This document shows, piece after piece, positions 30,283 to 41,987 of a DNA stretch of 64,000 nt. The stretch is from assembly GCF_900698955.1 (NCBI RefSeq), contig NZ_LR217720.1:372001-436000 (forward strand), in the 5' to 3' direction. Every line of letters begins with the position of its first letter. Positions within the stretch are counted from its first letter, which is position 1. Source of the stretch: Erwinia_E haradaeae_G (lineage in GTDB: Bacteria > Pseudomonadota > Gammaproteobacteria > Enterobacterales > Enterobacteriaceae). The notes under the pieces were generated by a model, which did not search any database, was not told the origin of the DNA, and saw only the letters and a program-made list of their open reading frames with translations. The translations under genes and the position numbers were made by a program.

Positions 30283-33200
30283 AGGACACCTCTACACTAA
30301 CAAGTATTTAATCTAAAATAAGCTAATCATAGCTTAGTATTAAGTAATTGAGAATTCCTAAGATACCCTCTGTGCGTAGAAAGATGTTTTGTTATTGGAT
30401 ATGATTAATGTATCACCATGATGGTATCGGTGATGTGAAAGTTATATTCTGTAGATTTTGGTGTCTTGAAGGATACCGACGAGATTGACTACCTAGTGCA
30501 ACATCCTTCGTCTATAATAAAAATTATACTGATGGGTGCGTCATCATTTTGATAAGTGGTATGCCTTCAGAGTAGTAACTACTAGTATTTTGATTTACTA
30601 TACGTACATTGACAGACATACAGTATTTCACGAGTGAAATATGTATTTGTACAGATATGTATTAAAGATTCATTGTTAAATACTAACCGCGTCTTTTTTT
30701 CAGGATTATGCTAATGTTGAGCAGATAAATATATGATTATAGTTACCCCTTGTCTAGGATGTCTCGTATGATCGTTTATAGAATATTTCTAAACTATGCC
30801 TTTCATATTATTGGTATTAAGATTAATGATGTAATGCTTATATATAAGCTGTATTTCATAGCATTTTCTGGGTTTTTGTGCGCCATTTATTCCATAATAG
30901 CACCGATGACGACATACGGAGAGATGTGCATTGTTATACATTTTAGGAATATATGTTAATTTAGAGTGTGCTTATATCATAAAAATTTTTGACAATGGTT
31001 GAGAGTAGAAGAACTTTTCGTTCTAAAAGTGTTTTTATGGTTCTAACGATTACTGTCAGTGTTACAGTTTAGATTACAAGTAACACCAATTCTTAGAAGC
31101 ATGAATATCCACTCTAATTCAGTGCATATCTAAATGTAATAATGTGTAGTTTTTCATATATTAAAGTTTAATTATTTTTATTGTTAATATTTAATGACTT
31201 GATTTCTATATAAGATGTATTGAGTTGATGTTACAATACATTATTTTATTTATTGAAGATAGATACGTGTATATTTGTATCTTCTTATCTAATATCAGTA
31301 AGGTAGCTTATAGAAATATATGTTGAATTAGATATGTGTGATATAAAGCACCCTGACAGTGCAGTCAGGCTATATGTAGTATGAGTAAATGCAGTCAGTG
31401 TAATGCGTATGGAAAATTATGGATATATTGTATTTTTTACTATCTTATGTATATAGTTGTTTCTATATTGTAGTATGTATTCTTTTTATCTTTAAATTAT
31501 TTTTTCTTGATACAATATAAAATACTATAGTAAAAAGATTTTTGGTATTTACAGTCTTTTAAGATTAGATGAGCGGTATCATAAAATGTATTAGTATGAG
31601 TACATCACTAAGTTGATTTATTGTATTAAAAACATAAATATCTTGCATTTGGTACAATTTAATCTAAATTTTAATTAGAAAGCATATGTCATAAGAAAGA
31701 TTATAAAGTCTCATCTTATCAATGTAATTTATCATTTATAATGTGTACGTATAATACACGGTATTAAAAATAATATATATACTGAAGTGTAGTATATTTA
31801 TTCATTAAGTATTAATGATACCTGTATCATACTTATCTAGCTGCATATCGAATTAATATACTAATAAAATAGTATATCTTATAAGAAGATAGGTATCTGA
31901 ATTTTTAATAGTTTTTATATTTTATACCATAATATGTGTACTAATATTACCTTATCAATATAAATGCAATGTTATACTGATATTTTGTATCTTTTATTTT
32001 TTATATGAAATAAAGAGTATATATTTAGTATAATACTAGCATGGTCTGTATGAAAAATATATTTCATCATTGTAATTTTATACTAGATACGAGCATAATT
32101 GCGAGATGTTAGATGTCAATGTATGACATGACTGTCTATACACGTGATATAATTCTATTGTAACTTCTACACTGTGAATACTGACTTTAGGATATACTGT
32201 GATAACATGATATTTAAAGTTACGATAACCTAAGGTGTATAGAGGTGATGAATATTCGATGGTATTATTATTAATTATAATTTTAATATATGTTCCCAGA
32301 ACAAGAATGGTCAATATTGAGTAGTCATAAGATTTAAAATGTACTAATCTTTTCGATTATATTCATATGCGATAATAGATAAGGTATATAAGATATATAA
32401 AGAAAGATGACTATCGTACTAGATACGATAATACATACAGGCTAAATATTTGATTAACATAATTCTAGAAAGAATACGATTTTACTGCATATTAAGAACA
32501 TATAATCAACTTTCATTAAAAGTATCATACTGATGTGTATTTTATGATACTAATCCAATATGTTATATACACTAATGTACATATTAGATAAAATATCTAT
32601 TTAGAGATATCACATCGTACTTAATATTAAAGAATATATTAATGAAATATACGATATTTGATTAAATATAGTGTAATACACTAAAGCTTAATTTTTTATT
32701 ACTGTACTTACGAACAACTTTTAAAGTTTTTTGTTTTAGAAACATCATACAAGATTGATTTATGTATAAATTATATTACACTGCAAATACTGTAGAAAGA
32801 AAAAATAAAAATCTAGGTATACTCATGATTGCGAGAAGCGCAAGATTCCATTAATATCTTGCGTATATAATCTCTTGGATTGTGCATTCGAGAATGCTAT
32901 TACACTCATAAATATCACGTTTTTCAGTATTTTCGTAGAAAATAAATCCTTTATCGGGACGTAATACATTTTATATTCGATAAGAAATGTTCTTTATAAT
33001 TTAATAAGGTTATATTTTTGAAATATGCGCTATGTTCTTTATTTTTTTGTAGGTATTTTGTCAGAGAAATATTCTGATATGGGTGCCAAATACTAGGCAT
33101 TCAGAGGTATTTATGGATAGTATTCATTTATTTTGTACATTCGTATTTAAATATAGTGACCCTTTTGTTTATATTTGTTATTAATTAAATATTGATTTCA

Positions 33201-35456
33201 ATCTGTAGAGCGATGTACGTCTTTAATAGACTGGTGTATAAGATTATATTGTAATTAACACTAATATAATATTAATATTTTACTTTTTAGATCTCTTGTA
33301 GTATAGCGCTGATTTTTGGAACAGGAACGTGGGTTTTATTAAAAATAAACGACTCCTCAAAAAGATATATAACTCTATATTGTATGTGATCTTTTATTGT
33401 CCTTCTCTGTGTATTAATGATTAAGAATCAGGGCCTTTTTAATACACTATTTCATATACATAACGTTTTAATATCATATCATTTTACTAAAGTGCTATGC
33501 TGTTACAGCATGTACCATGAGCACATCAAACCTATTTATCTATTGTAAAATTTTTTATTTTTATTAAAACTAGAATATGTTCAGATGACATGAGATATTT
33601 ATTGTGAAGATAGATAATATATTTGGATTGCAGTATTGTTTTGTTTCCTATTCCGGCGGGAACTGCATAATCGTGTGATTTTATCATTACGTAATATAGC
33701 TCTGATACTTATAGCCTTATGGTTACACTAATTAAAACAACCATCGATGAATGTACTACAAGTTATCATTATAATTCTGATTAGAATTATAATATTAAGA
33801 AGTGCATACCAAGCGCCATAGAAGATTGAATGCATTTGAGATGGACAAAAGGACTCGATCAATATTATTTGTATCTTACTGGAAGGTGTGTGCTATTCGA
33901 TAGATATGAAGGCGTAATCATGATTGGTGCAGGACTTTACTTTCTATACATGCATTAGCATGCGATATATAATTTTTATATGTATGATGATAGTACAAGA
34001 TACTCTTACGTATTCTCTAGCGACAATTTTTACTATTAGTATATGGTTGTACTATTAGTGTGTTTATATTTTTATGTTTAGAATAATGATAGCATTCTTT
34101 TTCATTTGTCAGTAATGACATTACTTAAATAATAGTAATATTTCAAGATACGTCTATTATTTTTTATACTGACTACAGAGTAGGGATTGAACATATATCT
34201 CCAAGTTTTCTTTTTATAGCACTGAGTGTACAGAACTACAGTTATTTAGTTTACTGTCTCGCAGATCAAATATAGTTGATAGAGAAATAGAGTACATTTT
34301 ATTCGCTAGATACATAGATGACCTGTCTATTGATCTTCTTGGTGGTATTCTATATATTCATATATTTATATTATAATATTGTATATAACAAACATTTAGG
34401 ATGACGCATGCAGATTTGTATTCACAAGAGATTGCAGTACATATCACAGTGATGCATGCTGTACTTGGATTCAAGAAATATTTTTCTTTTAAACTTCTAC
34501 ATCATTGAATATTATTTTTCTGTGTACTCTATGTATGTACTATATATTCATACAGAGTTACCTCTAATTATAAAAGTAAAAGAATCATGCGTTATTATAT
34601 CGGCAATGAACATGCTATTAACACTATGTCATCCATTCTACAGATTCGAAAATAGAGGATATAGCACATCATATACGTATATTGATGCAATGAGGGCGTA
34701 AAGATATATAGTGTTGTGTGCAGACATTGTTTAGTATGAACATGAACAAAGATTATGAAGATTACTAAAAGTGTCAGTTTTGCAGAAGGGTGAGGGAGTC
34801 ACATGGTGATTAAGATAAATTTATTTGTTTTATCATGACATGTATATGATTTTTGTAAATTTCTTATAGTCGTAGGGTATGAAATATAATTTATGTATTT
34901 TTCGCACTGTAATGAGGGTGGATTCAACGAAGGGTATACAGAATCACTTTATCCTACTATTATCATAAATAGCATGTATATATTTTCATATAATGCTAAG
35001 CAGCATTTATTACTGCTACAGACGTCCTAGACGCCGGAATTTTTCAAAAAGTTTTCGTGATTATTCTTAGCTTGTAACATGCTAGTTTGCGATTGCTTTT
35101 TATTAATAACTAGATATATTCATATGTATAATCTTTTTTGTGTCATATCCTGTATCAGATATTGTTAATGAAACACTAAAGAGGTTGAGATTTTATCGTA
35201 CAGCGAAATCTTGCATATTAAGAATAGTCTTTAGTATGACGTGGGTGTATCTATTCCAAGATCATCGCAGCAGATAGTGCATTACAATATGTAATAATTC
35301 ATACGAGATCCCTGATATTTCTCATGATTACATACGTCCCTTCTATCAATTATGTGAGTTACACATTTACGTATATTTTTAGTACTTGTGGAATCAAAAT
35401 ATTAAGCACTATACTTAGTGTTATCATTTGTCATATGGAATGAATAATGAGTTAGT
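30283..35456. other. 5.17-kb gene-free region between pcnB and glmU
   Basis: This is the longest empty stretch. The flanking genes diverge. It holds only short frames (up to 81 codons at 34456) with AT-driven composition and no family resemblance. No tRNA T-loop signature, rRNA, tandem repeat or clustered DnaA boxes were seen by eye. In E. coli dksA precedes pcnB and the atp operon precedes glmU; neither is recognisable. Local curiosities are a perfect 11-bp-arm hairpin at 33768-33793 and a small GC patch near 33652-33665. Confidence 0.65.
33768..33793. repeat. Perfect 11-bp-arm hairpin in the large spacer
   Basis: ATTATAATTCT and AGAATTATAAT are perfect complements with the loop GATT. Its base composition is AT-rich, so chance is a real alternative. 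No T-run follows. Confidence 0.35.
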
Positions 35457-36845
35457 ATGTCTATGTTAAATCGTTCTATAAGCGTAGTAATCCTTGCTGC
35501 TGGCAAGGGAACTCGTATGCACTCTAGCCTTCCGAAAGTCCTGCATTTACTGGCAGGAAAGCCTATGGTTCAATATGTCATAGACACCGCTAAAGAAATG
35601 AACGCAAGGATCATTCATTTTGTCTATGGCTATAGAGGTGAACTTTTAAAAAAAAATCTGAAAGATGAACCGCTAAATTGGATATTTCAGTCAGAGCAGT
35701 TAGGCACAGGCCATGCCATGCAGCAATCCGCGTCGTATTTTGATGACGATGAAGATATTTTGCTCTTGTATGGTGATGTACCTTTAATTTCTAGTGATAC
35801 ACTACGTCGTCTTCGTTTGGCAAAGGCAGACAGAGGTATCGCTTTACTGACTATGCATTTAGATATCCCGTGTGGCTACGGTCGTATTATACGACAACAC
35901 GGAGATATAGTGGCCATTGTAGAACAGAAGGATGCGACGCAGGCACAGTTGATGCTGAATGAAATTAATACAGGTATCTTATTAGCTAGCGGTGCAGATC
36001 TTAAAGGCTGGTTAAGAACGATCACTAGTAATGAGGCAAAAGCAGAGTACTATGTTACAGATATCATTGCGCTTGCGCATAACCAAAAGTGTCCAATCAT
36101 CGCTATTCATCCTTTAAATAATATTGAAGCTAGGGGGGTGAACAATCTTCTTGAACTCGCGCAACTTGAACGCTTCTATCAAATAGAGCAGGCTAAGCAA
36201 TTACTACTTGCTGGAGCAACATTACAGGATCTCACTCGTGTGGATATTCGAGGGAAGCTCAAGCATGGATGTGATATGATCATTGATGCTAATGTGATTA
36301 TTGAGGGTCATGTTGTCATTGGAGATCGGGTTACCATTTGTAGCGGATGTATTATTAAGAATAGTGTTATTTCTGATGATAGTATTATTTATCCTTATAG
36401 TATAATTGAAAATTCTCACTTAGGTCCTAGGTGTAGAGTTGGACCATTTGCCCATTTGCGACCCAGTAGTGTATTAGAAGAAAATACACATGTGGGAAAT
36501 TTTGTTGAGATTAAGAATTCCCGTCTCGGGGCGGAGAGTAAAGCGGGACACCTCAGTTATATTGGAGATGCAGAGATTGGAAGAAAGGTAAATATTGGTG
36601 CGGGAACTGTGACTTGTAACTACGATGGTGCTAAAAAATATAAAACTATAATTGGTGATGATGTTTTTATTGGTTCTGGTACTCACCTAATTGCTCCAGT
36701 AAAAGTGTCATCAGGGGTTACTATTGCCGCTGGTACTACGATTATGAGAGATGTTTCTTCGGGAGGTTTGGTTTATGATCAAAAAAAACAAATGATTAAT
36801 CATCATTGGTGCCGATCCAAAAAGGAAAATAAAGATACAGAATAA
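35457..36845 (+). CDS. glmU: Bifunctional GlmU (GlcNAc-1-P uridyltransferase / GlcN-1-P acetyltransferase)
   Basis: The product has 462 residues (E. coli 456). It makes UDP-GlcNAc for murein and LPS. The N-terminal uridyltransferase has the nucleotide loop LAAGKGTRM; the C-terminal half is a left-handed beta helix of hexapeptide repeats with the acetyltransferase segment NIGAGTVTCNYDGAKK. The start is uncertain by two codons: ATG at 35457 has a short GAG site five bases upstream, while ATG at 35463 (MLNRS) matches the E. coli N-terminus (MLNNA). glmS follows on the same strand after 156 bases, as in E. coli. Confidence 0.96.
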   Translation: MSMLNRSISVVILAAGKGTRMHSSLPKVLHLLAGKPMVQYVIDTAKEMNARIIHFVYGYRGELLKKNLKDEPLNWIFQSEQLGTGHAMQQSASYFDDDEDILLLYGDVPLISSDTLRRLRLAKADRGIALLTMHLDIPCGYGRIIRQHGDIVAIVEQKDATQAQLMLNEINTGILLASGADLKGWLRTITSNEAKAEYYVTDIIALAHNQKCPIIAIHPLNNIEARGVNNLLELAQLERFYQIEQAKQLLLAGATLQDLTRVDIRGKLKHGCDMIIDANVIIEGHVVIGDRVTICSGCIIKNSVISDDSIIYPYSIIENSHLGPRCRVGPFAHLRPSSVLEENTHVGNFVEIKNSRLGAESKAGHLSYIGDAEIGRKVNIGAGTVTCNYDGAKKYKTIIGDDVFIGSGTHLIAPVKVSSGVTIAAGTTIMRDVSSGGLVYDQKKQMINHHWCRSKKENKDTE

Positions 36846-37001
36846 ACCGTCGCAGAGTATTATACATAGCATACTACTACTCGTAAATGCATGAAAATGG
36901 ATGTTTGATATAAATGAAGTCAAAACTGGGGTATGCTGAAGATGCAATCAGCTGATATACGAAAAACTGATTGTTTCTCATATTAGGAAAACTACATTAC
37001 T

Positions 37002-38831
37002 ATGTGTGGAATTATTGGTGCTGTGGCCCAGAGGGATGTTGTAGATGTATTGCTTGCAGGGCTGCGTTGTCTTGAATATCGTGGATATGACTCTGCTGGT
37101 CTTATTGTGGTCAATAGTCAAGGACAATCCAGTCGCTTGCGACGTGTCGGAAAAGTAAGTAATCTCGTTTGTGCAGCAGCAAAAACTATGCTCCTAGGGG
37201 AGACCGGAATTGCACATACACGGTGGGCTACTCATGGTCAACCAGAAGAAATCAATGCGCATCCACATGTATCTACTAATATTGCTGTAGTACATAATGG
37301 GATTATTGAAAATCATGAGTTATTACGCAAAAATCTACAAGATGAAGGTTATACTTTTGTATCAGAAACTGATACAGAGGTTATAGCACATCTTGTGAAT
37401 TGGGAGCAAAAAAAAGGCGGCTCCTTATTAGAAGTTGTGCAGCGTGTTGTACTACATTTGCACGGTACCTATGGAATGGTGATATTAGATATCTATTTTC
37501 CTGGTATTTTAATTGCTGCTCGCTCTGGTAGTCCCCTAGTAATTGGTTGCGGAAGAGGTGAAAATTTTATTGTTTCAGATCCGATGGCACTATTTCCATT
37601 AACGCGTTTCTTTTTGTATTTAGAAGAAGGAGATATTGCACAAATTAGCTGTAATGATATCATCATAATTGATCGACACAGTAATGTTGTACAGCGGCGT
37701 AAAATAGAATCGCACTTAGAATATGACTCGTATGATAAAGGTGTTTATACTCATTATATGCAGAAAGAGATTTATGAACAACCTCAGGTGATTCAGAATA
37801 TCCTTGCTTATCGTTGTAAAAATGGTCTTATTTCTTTTGATGAGTTAGATGACTCCGCCTACGCTCTTTTGAAAAAAGCTCAGCATATTAAGATTGTCGC
37901 TTGTGGTACTTCTTATCACTCGGCTATGGTTGCGCATTATTGGTGGGAATCCTTAGCAAAAGTATCATGTGATGTTGAAATTGCTTCTGAATTTCGATAT
38001 AGACAATCTGTTGTACGCGAAAATAGCTTATTGATCACTTTATCTCAGTCAGGCGAAACTGCTGATACACTAGCAGCATTGCGTTTGTCAAAGCAACTTG
38101 GTTACCTGGGATCGCTGTCTATCTGTAATGTAGCGTCTTCTTCTTTAGTGCGGGAATCAGACTTTGCATTAATGACTAATGCTGGGATAGAAGTGAGTGT
38201 GGCTTCTACGAAATCTTTTACCACTCAGCTGGTACTATTATTACTTTTGGTTACAAAGTTCTGTAGTCTAAAAGATAAACAATCACTAGTAGAACAAGAC
38301 ACGCTGGAATCTTTAGAAAAATTACCAACCTACATGACACAGGTATTATTACAAGATATACTGTTTTCGGAATTAGCGAAAGAATTGTCTGAGAAAAACC
38401 ATGTTGTATTTCTTGGACGTGGTGATCACTATCCTATTGCTATGGAGGGTGCCCTTAAGTTAAAAGAGATTTCTTATATTCACGCTGAAGCATATGCGGC
38501 AGGTGAATTAAAGCATGGTCCGCTAGCATTGATTGATACTAATATACCTGTAATTATTTTAGCACCCAATAATACATTATTACCAAAGTTAAAATCTAAT
38601 ATTGAAGAAGTACGAGCGCGAGGTGGTCTTTTATATATTTTGACTGATACTAACTCTGGTTTTGTAAATAGTGAAAGAGTACGTATTATTTTTTTACCTC
38701 ACCTCAAAGATGTGATCGCTCCTATTGTTTATGTTCTACCACTACAGTTGTTGAGTTATTATGTGGCTGTGAGGAAAGGGACAGACTTAGATAAACCGCG
38801 AAATTTAGCTAAATCAGTAACCGTAGAATAG
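37002..38831 (+). CDS. glmS: Glutamine--fructose-6-phosphate aminotransferase
   Basis: The product has 609 residues, as in E. coli. It converts fructose-6-phosphate and glutamine to glucosamine-6-phosphate, the entry to amino sugars. The glutaminase domain starts with Cys2 (MCGIIGAV). Two SIS domains follow, with the phosphosugar sites CGTSYHSA and TLSQSGETADT, and the C-terminus is PRNLAKSVTVE. An AGGAAA site precedes the start. Together with Pgi and GlmU it forms the path from hexose phosphate to UDP-GlcNAc. Whether the GlmY/GlmZ control of E. coli survives cannot be judged here. Confidence 0.97.
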   Translation: MCGIIGAVAQRDVVDVLLAGLRCLEYRGYDSAGLIVVNSQGQSSRLRRVGKVSNLVCAAAKTMLLGETGIAHTRWATHGQPEEINAHPHVSTNIAVVHNGIIENHELLRKNLQDEGYTFVSETDTEVIAHLVNWEQKKGGSLLEVVQRVVLHLHGTYGMVILDIYFPGILIAARSGSPLVIGCGRGENFIVSDPMALFPLTRFFLYLEEGDIAQISCNDIIIIDRHSNVVQRRKIESHLEYDSYDKGVYTHYMQKEIYEQPQVIQNILAYRCKNGLISFDELDDSAYALLKKAQHIKIVACGTSYHSAMVAHYWWESLAKVSCDVEIASEFRYRQSVVRENSLLITLSQSGETADTLAALRLSKQLGYLGSLSICNVASSSLVRESDFALMTNAGIEVSVASTKSFTTQLVLLLLLVTKFCSLKDKQSLVEQDTLESLEKLPTYMTQVLLQDILFSELAKELSEKNHVVFLGRGDHYPIAMEGALKLKEISYIHAEAYAAGELKHGPLALIDTNIPVIILAPNNTLLPKLKSNIEEVRARGGLLYILTDTNSGFVNSERVRIIFLPHLKDVIAPIVYVLPLQLLSYYVAVRKGTDLDKPRNLAKSVTVE

Positions 38832-38976
38832 TTTTTTTGAAACTATCTATTATAGTACGAGATAATCTCATACCTCCACGAATTATCATCTCATGATACA
38901 CCGTGCTATGCGGGATAATATTGATATCTTTCGAAAGAATAATTTATATGAATGTATAGAATTTAAATATAGTCAT

Positions 38977-40386
38977 TTAATCTTCATACTCATATTTTAG
39001 CACGCCTACCATGTTTTCAGGTTTGACCCAATCGTCAAATTGCATAGCGGTGAGATAACCCAGTTGTATTGCAGATTCTTTTAACGTCAATCCTTCTATA
39101 TTGGCTTTTTTAGCGACTTCTGCTGCTTTATCGTAACCAATATGTGGATTAAGGGCAGTGACTAACATTAATGATTCATTTAGTAATTTAGCAATACGAT
39201 ACTTATTTGGTTCAATACCCGTAGCACAGTGGGTGTTAAAACTATTCATGCCATCAGATAGCAGGCGTACGGATTGTAAAAAATTATAGATGATCATAGG
39301 TCTATAAACATTTAACTCAAAGTTACCCGAAGCTCCTCCTATATTAATGGCGACATCATTACCGATTACCTGACAACAAATCATGGTTATCGCCTCACAT
39401 TGAGTGGGGTTGACCTTTCCTGGCATGATAGAACTACCTGGTTCATTTGCAGGGATCGTCAACTCTCCGATACCACAGCGCGGTCCAGAGGTCAGCCATC
39501 GAATATCGTTAGCAATTTTCATTAGAGAAACTGCTAAACCTTTCAGTGCACCATGTGTGTGGACTATGGCATCACATGTTGCTAATGCTTCAAACTTATT
39601 TGGTGCGGGCGTAAATTTTTCCCCAGTAAGCGAGATAACTTCTTCAACTACTCTAGCCGTATACTGAGGATGAGTATTCAGACCATTTCCTACAGCTGTC
39701 CCTCCTATTGCTAACTCTAAAAGATGACTCATGGTATTCTGAATGTGTTGTAAATTATGTTGTAACATAGCGACCCAAGCCGACATCTCTTGGCCAAGTG
39801 TTAGTGGTGTGGCATCTTGTAGATGGGTGCGGCCAATTTTAATAATGTCTCGAAATGTTATGGATTTATCCTTTAGTGTTTTTTGTAGCATGTTAAGTGC
39901 TGGAATAAGACGTTGATGTACCGCTAAGACCGCTGCAATATGCATTGCAGTTGGAAAAACATCATTAGAGCTTTGGCTCTGATTTACATCATCATGCGGA
40001 TGTACTAGACGATTCATGCCACGTTCTCCACCGAGAATCTCACTAGCGCGATTAGCCAGTACTTCATTCATGTTCATATTAGTCTGGGTCCCCGAACCAG
40101 TTTGCCATATTGAGAGTGGAAACTGATTTGTATGTTTTTTAGCCAGCACTTCATCGATAGCATCTATAATCGCTGTGGCACGAGTAGATTCCAGTATCCC
40201 TAGATCTTGATTGACTTTCGCTGCTGCACGTTTAGTTAGTGCTAGTGCATATAAGAGATCTACTGGCATTTTTTCAGTAGATATGCGAAAATATTTCAAT
40301 GAACGTTGTGTTTGTGCGCCCCAGAGTTGCTCTGCAGGTACCTCAATAGATCCCATTGAATCTTGTTCCGTACGAGTTATTGCCAT
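38977..40386 (-). CDS. fumC: Class II fumarase FumC
   Basis: The product has 469 residues (E. coli FumC 467). It hydrates fumarate to malate in the TCA cycle and is iron-independent. The superfamily signature GSSIMPGKVNPTQCEA contains the catalytic serine loop, and the substrate-site region SSNDVFPTAMHIA is intact. It is convergent with glmS, with 145 bases between the stops. A GGGAG site precedes the ATG on the minus strand. It is the only fumarase in the window. Confidence 0.97.
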   Translation of the reverse strand: MAITRTEQDSMGSIEVPAEQLWGAQTQRSLKYFRISTEKMPVDLLYALALTKRAAAKVNQDLGILESTRATAIIDAIDEVLAKKHTNQFPLSIWQTGSGTQTNMNMNEVLANRASEILGGERGMNRLVHPHDDVNQSQSSNDVFPTAMHIAAVLAVHQRLIPALNMLQKTLKDKSITFRDIIKIGRTHLQDATPLTLGQEMSAWVAMLQHNLQHIQNTMSHLLELAIGGTAVGNGLNTHPQYTARVVEEVISLTGEKFTPAPNKFEALATCDAIVHTHGALKGLAVSLMKIANDIRWLTSGPRCGIGELTIPANEPGSSIMPGKVNPTQCEAITMICCQVIGNDVAINIGGASGNFELNVYRPMIIYNFLQSVRLLSDGMNSFNTHCATGIEPNKYRIAKLLNESLMLVTALNPHIGYDKAAEVAKKANIEGLTLKESAIQLGYLTAMQFDDWVKPENMVGVLKYEYED

Positions 40387-41216
40387 GTGTGTCTCCCATG
40401 AGTATTAAAGATGATTATGCTATGTTTTATATTTTTTCACCGTATCGCTTTATGAAGTTTTTGATTGGCGATGGTTGTATGATTAGTTATACTCGCGATA
40501 TGTACTGCTTGATTATCAGTGCACGAGACTATCAGGTACAATCTTTTTGTGATATATTTTTATAATACACACGAATATTTCATACTCATACTATACTTTT
40601 TCTATCTATATGTAATAGTTTTCTATATGTAATACTGGTGTAGTCCCTTTAACATCTCGTTGTCGTGATTTATTTAAAAGGTGGATTATACTTTCTTTTT
40701 TCATTGCCATTTGTAACGAAATATTAAGCGTAGCTTTTTATGCCAATTGATACATGGTTGCTGGACATAATGTTCTTGATATATTAGAGATATTGAAGGT
40801 GAAAAATGAAAGATCGTACACATTTTATTTTAATTGTGTGATCACGATGAATTTCATGTAATACACAGAGTATAATCGTTGTGTATTTCTTCGAGTTCTA
40901 AGAAAAACATTAGAACATGAGATTACGGCATCCAATTTTCTTGTTGTGGTTTTAATAAAGGATTTCAAAAGCGATATCCGCGTTAATATTCTTAAAGATG
41001 GTATGAAGTGTCTGGTTAAAAACATCTCAGCTTAGTTGATATGTTTTACATTGAGCGCTGGTTTTCTTTGTCCTGTCATACGATAGTTGATTATATCATA
41101 ATAAACATGATAATAAATGAGAGCTATTAATTGTATGTAATGTTCTCAGTGTTTTTTGAGGTTTGTTTTTATATCAAGCATACGTGAAATTTTATAATTT
41201 TGATAGGAGTTTGGTA
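40387..41216. other. 0.83-kb spacer between divergent fumC and ahpC
   Basis: Promoters for both genes should lie here. I saw no clear sigma-70 pair, no OxyR-type operator and no gene. Short frames at 40356 and 40825 are judged spurious. Confidence 0.6.
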
Positions 41217-41819
41217 ATGGTTTTAGTAACTCGTTTAGCCCCGGATTTCACTGCTCCGGCTGTTTTAGGGAATGGTGAAATCATTGAACGGTTTAATTTT
41301 AAGGAATACACTATTGATAAAATGAGTGTGGTTTTTTTCTGGCCTATGGATTTTACATTTGTGTGTCCTTCTGAACTTATTGCTTTTGATAAGCGATATA
41401 TAGAATTTCAGAAACGTGGTGTAGAGGTTATCGGTGTATCATTTGATTCAGCATTTGTTCATAACGCATGGCGTAAAACACCTATCAATGCAGGTGGTAT
41501 TGGTAATGTACAGTACGTAATGGTTGCAGATATAAAACGTGAAGTTCAACAATCCTGGGGTATTGAGCACGCAGAATCTGGCGTAGCACTTCGTGCTTCT
41601 TTCTTAATAGATAAATGTGGTGTTGTTAGGCATCAAGTGGTCAACGATTTACCATTAGGTCGTAATGTTGATGAGTTGTTACGGATGGTGGATGCATTAC
41701 AATTCCATGAAACAAATGGAGAAGTTTGTCCAGCACAGTGGCGAAAAGGGATGGATGGCATAGAGGCCTCATCTGAAGGTATATCTAAGTATTTATCTCA
41801 AAACCAAGATAAACTGTAA
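41217..41819 (+). CDS. ahpC: Typical 2-Cys peroxiredoxin (AhpC/Prx1 type)
   Basis: This 200-residue protein reduces hydrogen peroxide and organic peroxides. The peroxidatic cysteine is C50 in FTFVCPSE and the resolving cysteine is C171 in GEVCPAQW, the pattern of typical 2-Cys peroxiredoxins. The gene symbol is used in the broad sense: the sequence is nearer to the Prx1-like enzymes also kept in other insect symbionts such as Buchnera (from memory) than to the AhpC that pairs with AhpF. No ahpF is adjacent. The ATG at 41217 has an AGGAG site and fits the family start; 18 upstream in-frame codons are rejected. Confidence 0.9.
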   Translation: MVLVTRLAPDFTAPAVLGNGEIIERFNFKEYTIDKMSVVFFWPMDFTFVCPSELIAFDKRYIEFQKRGVEVIGVSFDSAFVHNAWRKTPINAGGIGNVQYVMVADIKREVQQSWGIEHAESGVALRASFLIDKCGVVRHQVVNDLPLGRNVDELLRMVDALQFHETNGEVCPAQWRKGMDGIEASSEGISKYLSQNQDKL

Positions 41820-41920
41820 TACTTGCATTCTGATTATTGGTATAGGAAATAACTTTTTGTATATTTTAACAGCATGAAACTTAGAAAGAAATCTCTTCGT
41901 ATTGGTGGCTGATTACGTAC

Positions 41921-41987
41921 TGCCTTGGACTACACCAAGGTATCGCAAGCAGCTGAAGGTTACCTTATTTTTAGCAGGGTAGCCTTC
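41921..41987 (+). ncRNA. Two-hairpin structured element between ahpC and ribF
   Basis: The first hairpin is CCTTGG / CCAAGG (41923-41940) with a six-base loop, extendable by two pairs. The second is GAAGGTTACC / GGTAGCCTTC (41955-41987), a 10-bp stem with one G-T wobble. Both are richer in GC than the surrounding spacer. No T-run follows the second, so a simple terminator is not obvious. It may be an ahpC 3' element, a ribF leader, or a small RNA. No Rfam family was recognised; in particular it does not look like the FMN riboswitch. Confidence 0.4.

Noticed and set aside
34456..34701. 81-codon frame in the large spacer
   Set aside because: Its amino-acid make-up (rich in Tyr, Ile, Leu, Ser) is what random AT-rich DNA gives; no motif or start signal.
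38828..38846. AT-rich hairpin overlapping the glmS stop codon as a terminator
   Set aside because: The T-run is in the loop rather than after the stem, and the 7-bp AT stem is likely fortuitous.
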